This document shows, piece by piece, positions 8,531-17,426 of a stretch of 64,000 nucleotides of DNA. This DNA is from an uncultured bacterium. Its GTDB lineage: Bacteria > Actinomycetota > Coriobacteriia > Coriobacteriales > Coriobacteriaceae. Location of the stretch: the NCBI GenBank assembly GCA_905215525.1, contig CAJMQJ010000001.1:310001-374000 (forward strand). Direction: 5' to 3'. The position numbers were made by a program, and so were the translations under genes. The notes under the pieces were generated by a model. It searched no databases, was not told where the DNA came from, and saw nothing but the letters and a program-made list of their open reading frames with translations. Positions within the stretch are counted from its first letter, which is position 1. Each line of letters starts with the position of its first letter.

Positions 8531-9982
8531 ATGGCGGACAAGAACGCAGAAGTTGCAGTCGAAGGTAACGGCGGCATGAAGAAAACGCTTTCGCTCTGGA
8601 ACTTCTTCACCATCGGTTTCGGTGCCATTATCGGTACTGGTTGGGTCCTGCAGGTCGGCGACTGGATGGTCGTGGGCGGCGGTCCCGTTCCCGCTATGAT
8701 CGCATTCCTCTTGGGTGCAATCTTCCTCGTGCCCGTCGGAGCTGTTTTCGGTGAGCTCACGGCTGCTATCCCCATCTCGGGCGGCATCGTCGAGTATGTC
8801 GACCGTAGCTTTGGCCGTACGCTGAGCTACATCACCGGTTGGCTCCTGGCCCTGGGCAACGGCATCCTGTGCCCGTGGGAGGCCATCGCCATTTCGACCC
8901 TCGTGTCCGAGATGTTCGGCAGCCTGCCCGGTCTTGAGTGGCTGCGCGCCGTCAAGCTCTACACCATCTTGGGCGCCGACGTTTACTTGTTCCCGACGCT
9001 AATCGCGCTCGGCTTTGCAGTCTACGTCATCTTCCTCAACTTCCGCGGTGCCAGCTCGGCCGCCAAGCTCCAGGCCTTCCTGACCAAGGCTCTGCTCTGC
9101 GGCATGCTGCTCGCCATGGGTGTCTCGCTGTTCACCGGTTCGCCGGAACACGCCATGCCCGTGTTCTCCCAGGTCACCGGTGCTGGCGGCGGCAAGCCCG
9201 CTACCGAGGGCACCAGCCTGTTCGCCGGCATCGTGTCGGTCCTGGTTTTGACCCCGTTCTTCTACGCCGGCTTCGACACCATTCCTCAGCAGGCTGAGGA
9301 AGCAGCCGAGGGCCTCAACTGGAACAAGTTCGGCAAGATCATCTCCCTGGCCCTGTTGGCCGCCGGCGGTTTCTACATGGTCTGCATCTACTCGTTCGGC
9401 ACCATCCTCGACTGGCATGAGTTTGTTAAGAGCCCGGTTCCCGCGCTTGCCTGCCTCAAGGGCATCAACATGCTCCTGTACCTGGCCATGCTCGTCATCG
9501 CCACGCTTGGACCCATGGGCCCGATGAACTCCTTCTACGGCGCCACGAGCCGCATCATGCTCGCCATGGGCCGCAAGGGCCAGCTGCCCGAGAAGTTCGC
9601 CGAGGTCGATCCCAAGTCCGGCGCTCCCAAGCTCGCCTGCGCCGTTCTGGGCGTCATCACCGTCATCGGTCCGTTCCTGGGCAAGAACATGCTCATCCCT
9701 CTGACCAACGTGTCGGCTCTCGCCTTCATCTTCTCCTGCGGCATGGTCGCCCTCGCTTGCCTGCGCATGCGCTTCACCGAGCCCGACCTGCCTCGTCCCT
9801 ACGAGGTGCCCGGCGGCAAGTTTGGCATCAGCCTCGCTATCGTTGCCTGCGGCACCATCATTGGCCTGCTCGTGATCCCGTTCTCTCCCGCCTCCCTCAA
9901 CATGGTGGAGTGGAGCATCGTGATCGGCTGGTTGGCTGTTGGCCTGGCCCTCATGGCTTTCACCAATTCCCGCAAAAAGTAA
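8531..9982 (+). CDS. APC-family amino acid permease
   Basis: A 483-residue protein with about 12 membrane segments. LSLWNFFTIGFGAIIGTGW carries the glycine-rich first-helix motif of the APC superfamily (GxIIGTG), which binds the amino and carboxyl groups of the substrate. GGAAAGGAGG lies close upstream. The next gene, 131 nt downstream on the same strand, is a metal-dependent amidohydrolase, so the permease may import the substrate or exchange the product of that enzyme. The specific substrate cannot be read from sequence. Confidence 0.88.
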   Translation: MADKNAEVAVEGNGGMKKTLSLWNFFTIGFGAIIGTGWVLQVGDWMVVGGGPVPAMIAFLLGAIFLVPVGAVFGELTAAIPISGGIVEYVDRSFGRTLSYITGWLLALGNGILCPWEAIAISTLVSEMFGSLPGLEWLRAVKLYTILGADVYLFPTLIALGFAVYVIFLNFRGASSAAKLQAFLTKALLCGMLLAMGVSLFTGSPEHAMPVFSQVTGAGGGKPATEGTSLFAGIVSVLVLTPFFYAGFDTIPQQAEEAAEGLNWNKFGKIISLALLAAGGFYMVCIYSFGTILDWHEFVKSPVPALACLKGINMLLYLAMLVIATLGPMGPMNSFYGATSRIMLAMGRKGQLPEKFAEVDPKSGAPKLACAVLGVITVIGPFLGKNMLIPLTNVSALAFIFSCGMVALACLRMRFTEPDLPRPYEVPGGKFGISLAIVACGTIIGLLVIPFSPASLNMVEWSIVIGWLAVGLALMAFTNSRKK

Positions 9983-10113
9983 CGCCTGGCCGGGGCGGAT
10001 CGGGTGCGCGGAATCCTCTCTCCCGCGCACCGAACCCGGCACCACTTGGGTAGCTTTGTGAGGCCTTAACCCAACACGGCCTCGCCCACTATATGGATCC
10101 ATAAGGAGGAACC

Positions 10114-11391
10114 ATGTCCACTAAGTATGCAATCGTTGGCGGCAAGCTCATCGACGGTACCGGTGCCGAGCCGGTCGAGAACTCCCTCGTTCTCGTCGAC
10201 GACAACGGCAAGATCGAGTACGCCGGCACTATGCAGGACCTTCCTGAGGGCGTTGAGGTTATCGATGCCGCCGGCAAGACCGTCCTTCCCGGCCTGATCG
10301 ACACCCACCTGCACTTCTCGGGCAACTTGACCGACGATGACACCGACTGGGTCATGCAGCCGCTCCTCGAGAAGCAGGCCGTCGCCGTCAAGCAGGCCTA
10401 CGACTGCCTCACCCACGGTCTCACCACCGTCTGCGAGATCGGTCGCTTTGGTATCCAGATCCGCGACTGCATCGACAAGGGCGTCTTCAAGGGCCCGCGC
10501 GTTCTGGCAACCGGCCTTGGCTTCTGCCGCGTTGCCGGCCACGGCGACTCCCACCACTGCAGCCAGGAGCTCAACAAGGAATCGCACCCCTGGGGCGATC
10601 AGGTCGACGGTCCTTGGGATCTGCGTAAGGCCGTCCGTCGTCGCCTGCGCGAGAACCCCGATGCCATCAAGATCTGGGCTACCGGTGGCGGCATCTGGCG
10701 CTGGGACTCCGGCCGCGACCAGCACTACTGCTCCGAGGAGATCCAGGCCGTGGTCGAAGAGGCAAAGATGGTCGGCATCCCCGTGTGGAGCCACTGCTAC
10801 AACAACCACGCCGCTGCCTACGATTCCGTTCGCTTTGGCTGCGAGCAGTTGATTCACGGCTTCGATATCGATGAGCGCACCATGGACCTCATGGCCGAGC
10901 AGGGCACCTTCTTCACCCCGACGATCGCCTTCCTGCCCACTTGGTACGCCACCTATCCGCCCGTCTACGTCCCCGAGCTGCACGACAAGTACGAGGGCAC
11001 CCTGGTCGAGAAGGAGCTGCAGCGCAACTACGACTGCCTGCGCGAGGCCAAGAAGCGCGGCGTCGTCATGACGATCGGCTCCGACTCCTTCTCCTTCGTC
11101 ACCCCGTACGGCACCTGCTCTATCGAGGAGATGTACGAGTTCGTCGACAAGATCGGCTTCACCCCGGTCGAGACCATCACCTGTGCCACCCTCAACGGTG
11201 CCAAGATGTGCCACATCGAGGACGAGACCGGTTCCATCGAGGCCGGCAAGTGCGCCGACCTGCTGGTCGTCAACGGTGACGTCGCCGCCGACATCCACGT
11301 GCTCAACACCGACAACATGGACGTCATCATGAAGGACGGCTGGATCGTCGAGGCTGGCACCTTTGGCGAGGCCAACAAATACAGCGCCTAA
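10114..11391 (+). CDS. Metal-dependent amidohydrolase (COG1228-type, dipeptidase/imidazolonepropionase-like)
   Basis: A 425-residue enzyme with the amidohydrolase barrel. Metal ligands are DTHLH (His65, His67), a lysine in AIKIWATGGG (about Lys186, the likely carboxylated lysine), SHCYNNHAA, LIHGFDID and the aspartate in IGSDSFS. This set matches the subgroup that includes Xaa-Arg/Lys and prolidase-like dipeptidases and imidazolonepropionases. AAGGAGGAAC precedes the ATG. It forms a likely operon with the APC permease upstream: import, then hydrolysis of an N-acyl or dipeptide-like compound. Confidence 0.83.
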   Translation: MSTKYAIVGGKLIDGTGAEPVENSLVLVDDNGKIEYAGTMQDLPEGVEVIDAAGKTVLPGLIDTHLHFSGNLTDDDTDWVMQPLLEKQAVAVKQAYDCLTHGLTTVCEIGRFGIQIRDCIDKGVFKGPRVLATGLGFCRVAGHGDSHHCSQELNKESHPWGDQVDGPWDLRKAVRRRLRENPDAIKIWATGGGIWRWDSGRDQHYCSEEIQAVVEEAKMVGIPVWSHCYNNHAAAYDSVRFGCEQLIHGFDIDERTMDLMAEQGTFFTPTIAFLPTWYATYPPVYVPELHDKYEGTLVEKELQRNYDCLREAKKRGVVMTIGSDSFSFVTPYGTCSIEEMYEFVDKIGFTPVETITCATLNGAKMCHIEDETGSIEAGKCADLLVVNGDVAADIHVLNTDNMDVIMKDGWIVEAGTFGEANKYSA

Positions 11392-11440
11392 GATACCGTT
11401 TGTCGATGGCTGGATGTAAAACACAGTTTTTGATTGCATA

Positions 11441-11478
11441 ATGCAATGGAGAGGGTCGCTTGCGGCCCTCTCCATTGC
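11441..11478 (+). other. Strong hairpin ahead of the first LytS-type kinase
   Basis: GCAATGGAGAGGG and CCCTCTCCATTGC form a 13-bp stem. No T run follows, so termination is uncertain. It lies between the amidohydrolase stop (11391) and the kinase start (11510) and may attenuate or protect the downstream transcript. Confidence 0.5.
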
Positions 11479-11509
11479 TATGGGGTGCGTCAGTAAGAAG
11501 GAGATGACG

Positions 11510-12895
11510 GTGGATCTCAATAGGCTGATTCTGGGCAAGAGCTACAACTCTACCAAGGTCTTTCGTACCGCTCAGCATGTGGTTCAAGCCATCTTGCTCG
11601 GTATTGTCGTTCCGCTGCTTATCCTGCTGCTCATCTGGGATCTAACCGATAATCCCAATCCCGTTCCGGCCGTTGTCGTCATTGCCGGCTTGGTCATGCT
11701 GTGCTTCTTCTTCTCGTACGTCTTTGTCGTTCCCGACGACCTCACATCGAGCGCTACCGACCGCACGCTCGCCATCGCGTCGAAAATATTCGCCTACACG
11801 TCGCGCGGCCTTACGCCCGAAGCTGCCCTGGGCGCCTCTAAGATCATCCTGTCCGAAACCATCGCCTCTGCCATCTGCTTTACCGACGGCAAGCAGGTGT
11901 TGGCAAGCTGGGGCGAGGACTCGGCAAAATGCCCCGCGGGCACCCCGGTGGTGCTGCGGACCACGCTCAATGTGATCAACAGCGGTGAGCAAAGCGTTTT
12001 CTCGCGCGATGCCTCGACCGAGACAGGTGGCTACTTTCCGCGCCTGCGCGCCGGTATTGTCGCACCGCTTACCGTGCGCGGGCATTGCGTGGGCACGCTC
12101 GAGCTGTATTATCCCCGTCTGAGCAGCATCGATATGCGCCAGACGGCGCTCGCCTCGGGCTTTGCCGACCTCATTTCCACGCAGCTTGCGAGCTTTGAGC
12201 TCGAGCGCCAGGACGAGCTTACGGCCCGCGTGGAGCTGCGCGCCTTGCAATCGCAGGTCGATCCTCATTTTCTGTTTAACACCATCAGCACCATTGTGTC
12301 GCTCGTACGTACCGAGCCGGACAAGGCCAGGTCGCTGCTCATCGACTTTTCCAATTACTACCGTCAGACACTGTCCGATTCCGATACCCTCACAACGCTC
12401 GAGCACGAGGTGGAACAGGGCACTCGTTACATCAACCTTATGCAGGCCCGGTATGGCGACGGCCGTCTGCGCGTCTCGGTCGATATCGACTTTGAGGTGC
12501 GCGACAGCATGGTGCCGCCGTTTATCTTGCAGCCGCTGCTCGAAAACTGCATCAAGCATGCGCAGCGCGAGACCGAGCCGCTTTCTATTCGTGTTAGGGC
12601 TTTTGAGACCGATGACGGTCTGGAGATCATCGTCGAAGATGACGGCATCGGTATGAGCGAAGAAGTCTGCGCGCACCTGTTTGAGCAGCATCGCCGAGAG
12701 GAGCCCGAGAGCATTACCGCCGACGGCTCCATCAAACGAGGCTGCGGCCTGGCGCTCTTCAACGTGCTTCAGCGCATCCATTTCTTTTACGGGGAAGATT
12801 CTGGCATGCGCGTGAAGTCCCAGGAGGGCGTGGGAACGCAGGTCATCGTCGAGCTGAACGGCGAGCCGCATGAGCCGGCGCCGATGAAGGTGTAG
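11510..12895 (+). CDS. LytS/YpdA-type sensor histidine kinase
   Basis: 461 residues. There are two N-terminal membrane helices (about residues 27-75), a GAF-like middle region (about 100-230), then a His_kinase region with VDPHFLFNTIS (phospho-acceptor His253) and an HATPase domain (LLENCIKHA, VEDDGIGM, GCGLALFNV). The GTG at 11510 is chosen because AAGAAGGAG lies 6 nt upstream; the ATG at 11504 directly abuts that site. It is followed 39 nt later by a LytTR response regulator, giving a two-component system. The signal is unknown; some LytS-type systems respond to metabolites such as pyruvate. Confidence 0.88.
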   Translation: MDLNRLILGKSYNSTKVFRTAQHVVQAILLGIVVPLLILLLIWDLTDNPNPVPAVVVIAGLVMLCFFFSYVFVVPDDLTSSATDRTLAIASKIFAYTSRGLTPEAALGASKIILSETIASAICFTDGKQVLASWGEDSAKCPAGTPVVLRTTLNVINSGEQSVFSRDASTETGGYFPRLRAGIVAPLTVRGHCVGTLELYYPRLSSIDMRQTALASGFADLISTQLASFELERQDELTARVELRALQSQVDPHFLFNTISTIVSLVRTEPDKARSLLIDFSNYYRQTLSDSDTLTTLEHEVEQGTRYINLMQARYGDGRLRVSVDIDFEVRDSMVPPFILQPLLENCIKHAQRETEPLSIRVRAFETDDGLEIIVEDDGIGMSEEVCAHLFEQHRREEPESITADGSIKRGCGLALFNVLQRIHFFYGEDSGMRVKSQEGVGTQVIVELNGEPHEPAPMKV

Positions 12896-12934
12896 CGCGC
12901 GGTTGGATTGAGAGAAAAAAGAGGGGAAGCGCAT

Positions 12935-13669
12935 ATGTCCGAGGGATGGAACATCTTGGTGGTTGATGACGAGCCTCCTATTAGGGCTGAGCTACGCTAT
13001 CTATTGGAAAAGGATACGCGTGTGGGTCATATTGCCGAGGCGGGCAATGTCACCGAAGCCGTGGAGTCGATTCTGTCGAACAAGCCCGACGTGTTGTTTT
13101 TAGACATTACCATGCCCGGTCGCTCGGGAATTGAGCTTGCCGAGACGCTGCAGAACCTAAAGACGCCGCCGGTCGTGGTGTTTGTGACGGCATTTGCCGA
13201 GTATGCGGCTGATGCCTATAACCTCGATGCCGTCGATTATGTCGTCAAGCCGGTTGAGGACGCACGCCTGTCAAAGGCACTCGACAAGATCGAGGCGGCC
13301 TTGGGCGTCCGTCGTGTTATCCACGCTCCGCGCCAGCCTTTGCGTCTGACGGTGGACCGCGGGGGCAAAAAGGTGTTCATTCCCGCCGCAGACGTTTGCT
13401 ACTTTGAGGCGCGCGCCGATTTTTGCAACGCCATCTGCGCCGAGGGAACGTACCTGATCAATGAGTCGATCTCTTCGCTCGAGCGTCGCTTGGACTCCGA
13501 GGGCTTTATTCGCGTTCATCGCAGCTACCTGGTCAATTTGGAAGACGTGCACAATGTTGAGATTGGCTCCACGGGGTTGATGGAGCTCAGGCTCGACCGC
13601 GTGAACTCGACGGTACCGGTGTCCCGTCGTCGTGCCGCCGAGGTCAAGTCGCACCTGGGGCTTGCGTAA
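12935..13669 (+). CDS. LytTR-family response regulator
   Basis: 244 residues. The receiver domain has the acidic pocket DDE at 11-13, the phospho-acceptor Asp57 in FLDITMPG, FVTAF and the conserved lysine in YVVKP. The C-terminal LytTR DNA-binding domain (about 140-244) includes FIRVHRSYLVNLEDV and VPVSRRR. Start at 12935 follows GAGGGGAAGC; an upstream in-frame start at 12908 is less likely. It pairs with the LytS-type kinase just upstream. Targets are not visible, but the adjacent permease/amidohydrolase pair is a candidate. Confidence 0.92.
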   Translation: MSEGWNILVVDDEPPIRAELRYLLEKDTRVGHIAEAGNVTEAVESILSNKPDVLFLDITMPGRSGIELAETLQNLKTPPVVVFVTAFAEYAADAYNLDAVDYVVKPVEDARLSKALDKIEAALGVRRVIHAPRQPLRLTVDRGGKKVFIPAADVCYFEARADFCNAICAEGTYLINESISSLERRLDSEGFIRVHRSYLVNLEDVHNVEIGSTGLMELRLDRVNSTVPVSRRRAAEVKSHLGLA

Positions 13670-13761
13670 GAGGCTTGCGTGCTGTCGTTTACCATCGCAG
13701 GTTTGGCATGGGCGCGCGGTGGGCATAATGGGTGGCATCGAATGAAATCGAAAGGATCATT

Positions 13762-14706
13762 ATGCCCGCGCTTATCACCCATCATCTGTTTGGCGAGGAA
13801 AGCATCGACCGTCTTCCGCAGGGCGTCATCACGTCCGATGAAGAGCGCATTGCCTTTATCTTGGGCAACCAAGGCCCCGACCCGTTTTTCTTTCACATTC
13901 TGACACCGCGTGTTTCCGACTGCACGCTGCTGGCGCAGGTCATGCATCGGTCGCGCATGTCTCGCCAGTTCGCGTGCCTGCGCGACGGCGTGCCGCATCT
14001 GCTGCCGCGCGATGCCAGCTTGGGTCGTGCCTTTGCGCTGGGCCTGCTGTCTCATTACGTGCTCGACCGCAACGCTCACCCCTTTGTCTATGAGCAGCAG
14101 TTTGGCATCGTGGAGTCCGATTCAGAGCTTGAGGATTCGAGCAGTCAGGTCCATGCCGTGATCGAGAGCGACCTGGATGTACTGATGCTGCAGCTTAAAC
14201 GCGATGGCGCTACGGTCGACGATTACCCGCCGGCGGGCGAGATCGTCACCACCGATCGCATCAATCGCGTGGCCGGCGTGCTGATGAGCTATGTTGCCGG
14301 ACGCGTGTACGGCATTGACATTCCGGCGGGGGAGTACGGTGCTGCCGTTGCCAATATGCAGCGACTTTACCGCGCGATTGAGCCGGCCGGCTCCGCAAAG
14401 ACGCGCGCGATCTCGCTGGTTGAGGGCTTGGTGCACGACTACTCGCTGCTCGACGGCCTTGCGCACCGCGTGACGACCGAGCTGCCCGAGCGTACCGGCA
14501 ACCTGGGCCACTTGGCATGGAAGAACCCCTTTACCGATGAAGTCTCGACCGAGAGCTTCCCCGAGGTCTTTGACCGCGCGCTGCTCGATTACGAGTGCAC
14601 GGTTGCCCGCTTTATCGAGACCGGCGATATGGAAGCCGTGACCAACCATGTCAATTACAGCGGTCGCGTGCTCAATGCCGATGAGGAGTTCGACCGCGAG
14701 GAATAG
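13762..14706 (+). CDS. Zinc-dependent phospholipase C family protein
   Basis: 314 residues. The N-terminal pattern ITHHLFGEE, GNQGPDPFFFH, SHYVLDRNAHPFVY and HAVIESDLD (histidines and aspartates spaced as metal ligands) fits the Zn_dep_PLPC family (PF00882). No signal peptide is evident, so a cytoplasmic or membrane-associated role is likely and phospholipase activity is unproven. Start at 13762 follows GAAAGGATC; the in-frame start at 13732 lacks a ribosome site. It probably has its own promoter (CATAAT near 13726). Confidence 0.78.
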   Translation: MPALITHHLFGEESIDRLPQGVITSDEERIAFILGNQGPDPFFFHILTPRVSDCTLLAQVMHRSRMSRQFACLRDGVPHLLPRDASLGRAFALGLLSHYVLDRNAHPFVYEQQFGIVESDSELEDSSSQVHAVIESDLDVLMLQLKRDGATVDDYPPAGEIVTTDRINRVAGVLMSYVAGRVYGIDIPAGEYGAAVANMQRLYRAIEPAGSAKTRAISLVEGLVHDYSLLDGLAHRVTTELPERTGNLGHLAWKNPFTDEVSTESFPEVFDRALLDYECTVARFIETGDMEAVTNHVNYSGRVLNADEEFDREE

Positions 14707-14807
14707 GGCTCATGCGTGCCCCTTTGCCGAATCCTTACCGGTGCTTCTGGACAATTGGGGTACGATGAACTAACTGCATATCGGGCAAATACGAAGGGTC
14801 CCTGTCC

Positions 14808-16067
14808 ATGAAATACACCAAGCTCGAGCGTAACTGGGTTATGTACGATGTGGGCAATTCGGCCCTCGTGCTGCTCAATACCTCGGTGGTGCCCATTTAC
14901 TTTAACGCCATCAATACCGGCGCTTCCTCGGCCGACCTGGTGGTCGCTTGGGGCAATGCGCAGACGATCGCCTCGCTGGTCATCGCCATGCTCATGCCCA
15001 TTCTGGGCGCACTTGCCGACTACGCCGGCAACAAGATCAAGTTCTTCTTGGGCTTCTTCCTCACGGGCCTGGTGCTTTGCCTGGCGCAGGCTATCCCAAT
15101 GTCCGCCATGGCATTTTTGACCGTGTACGTGCTGTGCACCATCGGCCTTAACTCTTCTATGACGTTCTACGACGCCATGCTGCCTGACATTACCACCGAC
15201 GAGCGCATGGACGCCGTGTCCAGCTCGGGTTATGCCTGGGGCTACATCGGTTCCACCGTGCCGTTCGTCATCTGCCTGGCGCTCATCATGGGTGGCCCCG
15301 CTCTTGGCATCCCCACCATGCTGGCAACGCGTCTGTCGTTTATCATCACTGGTGCCTGGTGGCTCATCTTTACCCTGCCGCTCATTCGCACCTATAAGCA
15401 AAAGTACGGTCGCGAGCGTGGTCCCGAGGACACCATCGGCCACATCGTGGGCGGTGTGTTCTCCGAGGTCGGACACACCATGCGCGAGATCGCCCACAAC
15501 AAGACCGTACTGGTCTACATGATCGCGTTCTTCTTCTACATCGACGGTGTGCACACGGTTATTTCCATGGCAACCAGCTACGGATCGGCTCTGGGCATCG
15601 ACTCGACCCAACTGGTGCTGGCGCTGCTCGTTACGCAGTTTGTGGCCTTCCCGTCCGCCATCATCTACGGTAAGCTCGCCGGCCGCGTGGGCACGCTCAA
15701 CATGATCATGGTGGCCGTCGCCGCCTATATGGGCATCGTGCTCTTTGCCGCGTTTTTCTTAAAGACCGCCTTTGAGTTTTGGGTGCTCGCTATTTTGGTC
15801 GGCCTGTTCCAGGGCGGCGTGCAGGCGCTCAGCCGTAGCTATTTTGGCCGCATTATCCCCAAGGAAAAGTCCAACGAGTACTATGGCTTCTTTGACATCT
15901 TTGGTCGTTACGCAAGCGTTATGGGCACCTTTCTGGTGTCGGTCGTTACCTCGCTGACCGGCAACCCGTCGCTGGGCGTCCTTTCCATTGGCGTGCTGCT
16001 GGTCGTTGGCTTTGTGCTGCTGGTCCGTCTGTCCCGCATGTCTCAGACGGCAGAGCAGGCCGCATAG
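14808..16067 (+). CDS. UMF1/Atg22-type MFS transporter
   Basis: 419 residues with about 12 membrane helices. The start ERNWVMYDVGNSA is the hallmark of the UMF1 (Atg22-like) branch of the major facilitator superfamily, and GLFQGGVQALSRSYFGRIIP is the typical second-half motif. Members export or release amino acids or other metabolites; the bacterial substrate is usually unknown. It stands alone between the phospholipase-like gene and the glycosyltransferase. Confidence 0.85.
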   Translation: MKYTKLERNWVMYDVGNSALVLLNTSVVPIYFNAINTGASSADLVVAWGNAQTIASLVIAMLMPILGALADYAGNKIKFFLGFFLTGLVLCLAQAIPMSAMAFLTVYVLCTIGLNSSMTFYDAMLPDITTDERMDAVSSSGYAWGYIGSTVPFVICLALIMGGPALGIPTMLATRLSFIITGAWWLIFTLPLIRTYKQKYGRERGPEDTIGHIVGGVFSEVGHTMREIAHNKTVLVYMIAFFFYIDGVHTVISMATSYGSALGIDSTQLVLALLVTQFVAFPSAIIYGKLAGRVGTLNMIMVAVAAYMGIVLFAAFFLKTAFEFWVLAILVGLFQGGVQALSRSYFGRIIPKEKSNEYYGFFDIFGRYASVMGTFLVSVVTSLTGNPSLGVLSIGVLLVVGFVLLVRLSRMSQTAEQAA

Positions 16068-16181
16068 GAACCTGCCGGTAATTGCGTCCGCCGCGATACT
16101 CTTTTGGGGTTATCCGCAATAAACATTCTGACTTTCGAACAATGATTAGCCCAAGTGGGTATGATGGAGTCAGCTAGGTCG

Positions 16182-16217
16182 CGGGGCGTCGCCTGTGTTT
16201 GGCGGCGTCCCGTTTTT
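16182..16217 (+). terminator. Intrinsic terminator or leader attenuator
   Basis: CGGGGCGTCGCC (16182-16193) pairs with GGCGGCGTCCCG (16201-16212), followed by TTTTTG. It ends only 21 nt before the next start codon, and a -10-like TATGAT lies at about 16160. It could end the MFS transcript or be read as an attenuator for the glycosyltransferase operon. Confidence 0.7.
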
Positions 16218-16238
16218 GTGTTGCAGGGAGGGTAAGGC

Positions 16239-17426
16239 ATGAACGCCACGGTCGTGATTCCAACGTATTGGGCGGGCGATGACGCTCGCGCAAACGCTCC
16301 TGGCACCTATGACCATTCGACACGACTCAACGCCGACAATCCCGAACTCGACCGCTGCCTGGCCTCGCTTGAGCAGGTACGTGACATCCCGCGCATCATC
16401 CTTTTGGTGGTCTGTCCCGTTTCTGCCACAGCCGATGTGTCGCTGCGCGTGCACGAGATTGTCGACGCGCATCCCACGCTCAAGGTCACCGTTGTCACCA
16501 ACACCCAGGCCTCGCGCATCGCAGACCGGGTTGCTCAGATCGCACCCAAGGGTTCGGGCGAGTGCGTGAGTCTGCGAGGCTACGGCGCCATCCGCAACAT
16601 GGGGCTAGCCTGTGCCGCTGTGCTGGGGCATGACGCGGTTATCTTTTTGGATGACGATGAGACTGTCATCGACGCCGACTTTATGAAGCGCGCGACCTAT
16701 GCGCTGGGCCAGCAGACGCGTCAGGGCCTGCCGATTTTGGTCAAGAGCGGTTACTTTTACGATCGCGACGGATCCCCGCTGGCGCCCACGGACAAGGTGG
16801 GCATCTGCCATCGTTGGTGGACCAAGCGCATCGAGTTCAACCGTTGGATGAAAAAGGCGCTCTCGGGCACCCGCATCTCGCGCTCCAACTACGTGTGCGG
16901 CGGCCTGATGGCCCTGCACGCCCGCGCCTTTACGCGTGTGGCCTTTGATCCGTTTATCACCCGTGGCGAGGATCTGGATTACCTCTTTAACATGCGCATG
17001 TTTGGCTATGACGTGTGGTTTGACAACGAGTGGGCCGTTCGTCACCTGCCGCCCGAGTCCGAGAAGCGCTCACCGCGCTTTATGCAGGATGTATACCGTT
17101 GGTACTACGAACGGGCCAAGTTGACATTCGCCGCGCATCAAAAGGAGCTCATTCCCGTTACGGCGGCATCGCTCATGCCCTACCCGGGCCCGTGGATTTC
17201 GCGCGAGCTCGACGACCGCGTGCGCAAGACCGCTATGGTCCGCAGCGTGTTTACCCGCGAGCATGAGGGCTACCTGCGCATCTGGCGCCATGGTATCGAC
17301 GAGGCAAAAGCCTATGCGCGCCAAAACGCTGCAAGCTACCTGCGTTTCCAGAGCTTTTGGCCCAAGATTATGGACGGTCTCTGGCGTGACGCACAACTGA
17401 CCAGCATCCTGGAGGGGACTGAATGA
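16239..17426 (+). CDS. GT2-like glycosyltransferase
   Basis: 395 residues with a GT-A fold signature: MNATVVIPTYW at the start, VIFLDDDETVID (nucleotide-sugar/metal DxD) at about residue 130, and GGLMALHARAF followed by GEDLDYLFNMRMFGYDVWF with the acidic acceptor-side residues. No membrane helix is seen. GGGAGGGTAAGGC precedes the ATG. The stop overlaps the start of the downstream histidine kinase (ATGA), so the glycosyltransferase and the two-component system are one translational unit, an unusual pairing. Sugar and acceptor are unknown. Confidence 0.78.
   Translation: MNATVVIPTYWAGDDARANAPGTYDHSTRLNADNPELDRCLASLEQVRDIPRIILLVVCPVSATADVSLRVHEIVDAHPTLKVTVVTNTQASRIADRVAQIAPKGSGECVSLRGYGAIRNMGLACAAVLGHDAVIFLDDDETVIDADFMKRATYALGQQTRQGLPILVKSGYFYDRDGSPLAPTDKVGICHRWWTKRIEFNRWMKKALSGTRISRSNYVCGGLMALHARAFTRVAFDPFITRGEDLDYLFNMRMFGYDVWFDNEWAVRHLPPESEKRSPRFMQDVYRWYYERAKLTFAAHQKELIPVTAASLMPYPGPWISRELDDRVRKTAMVRSVFTREHEGYLRIWRHGIDEAKAYARQNAASYLRFQSFWPKIMDGLWRDAQLTSILEGTE

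Noticed and set aside
10066..11538. Minus-strand open frame opposite the amidohydrolase
   Set aside because: No ribosome site or recognised domain; the plus strand has the metal ligands.
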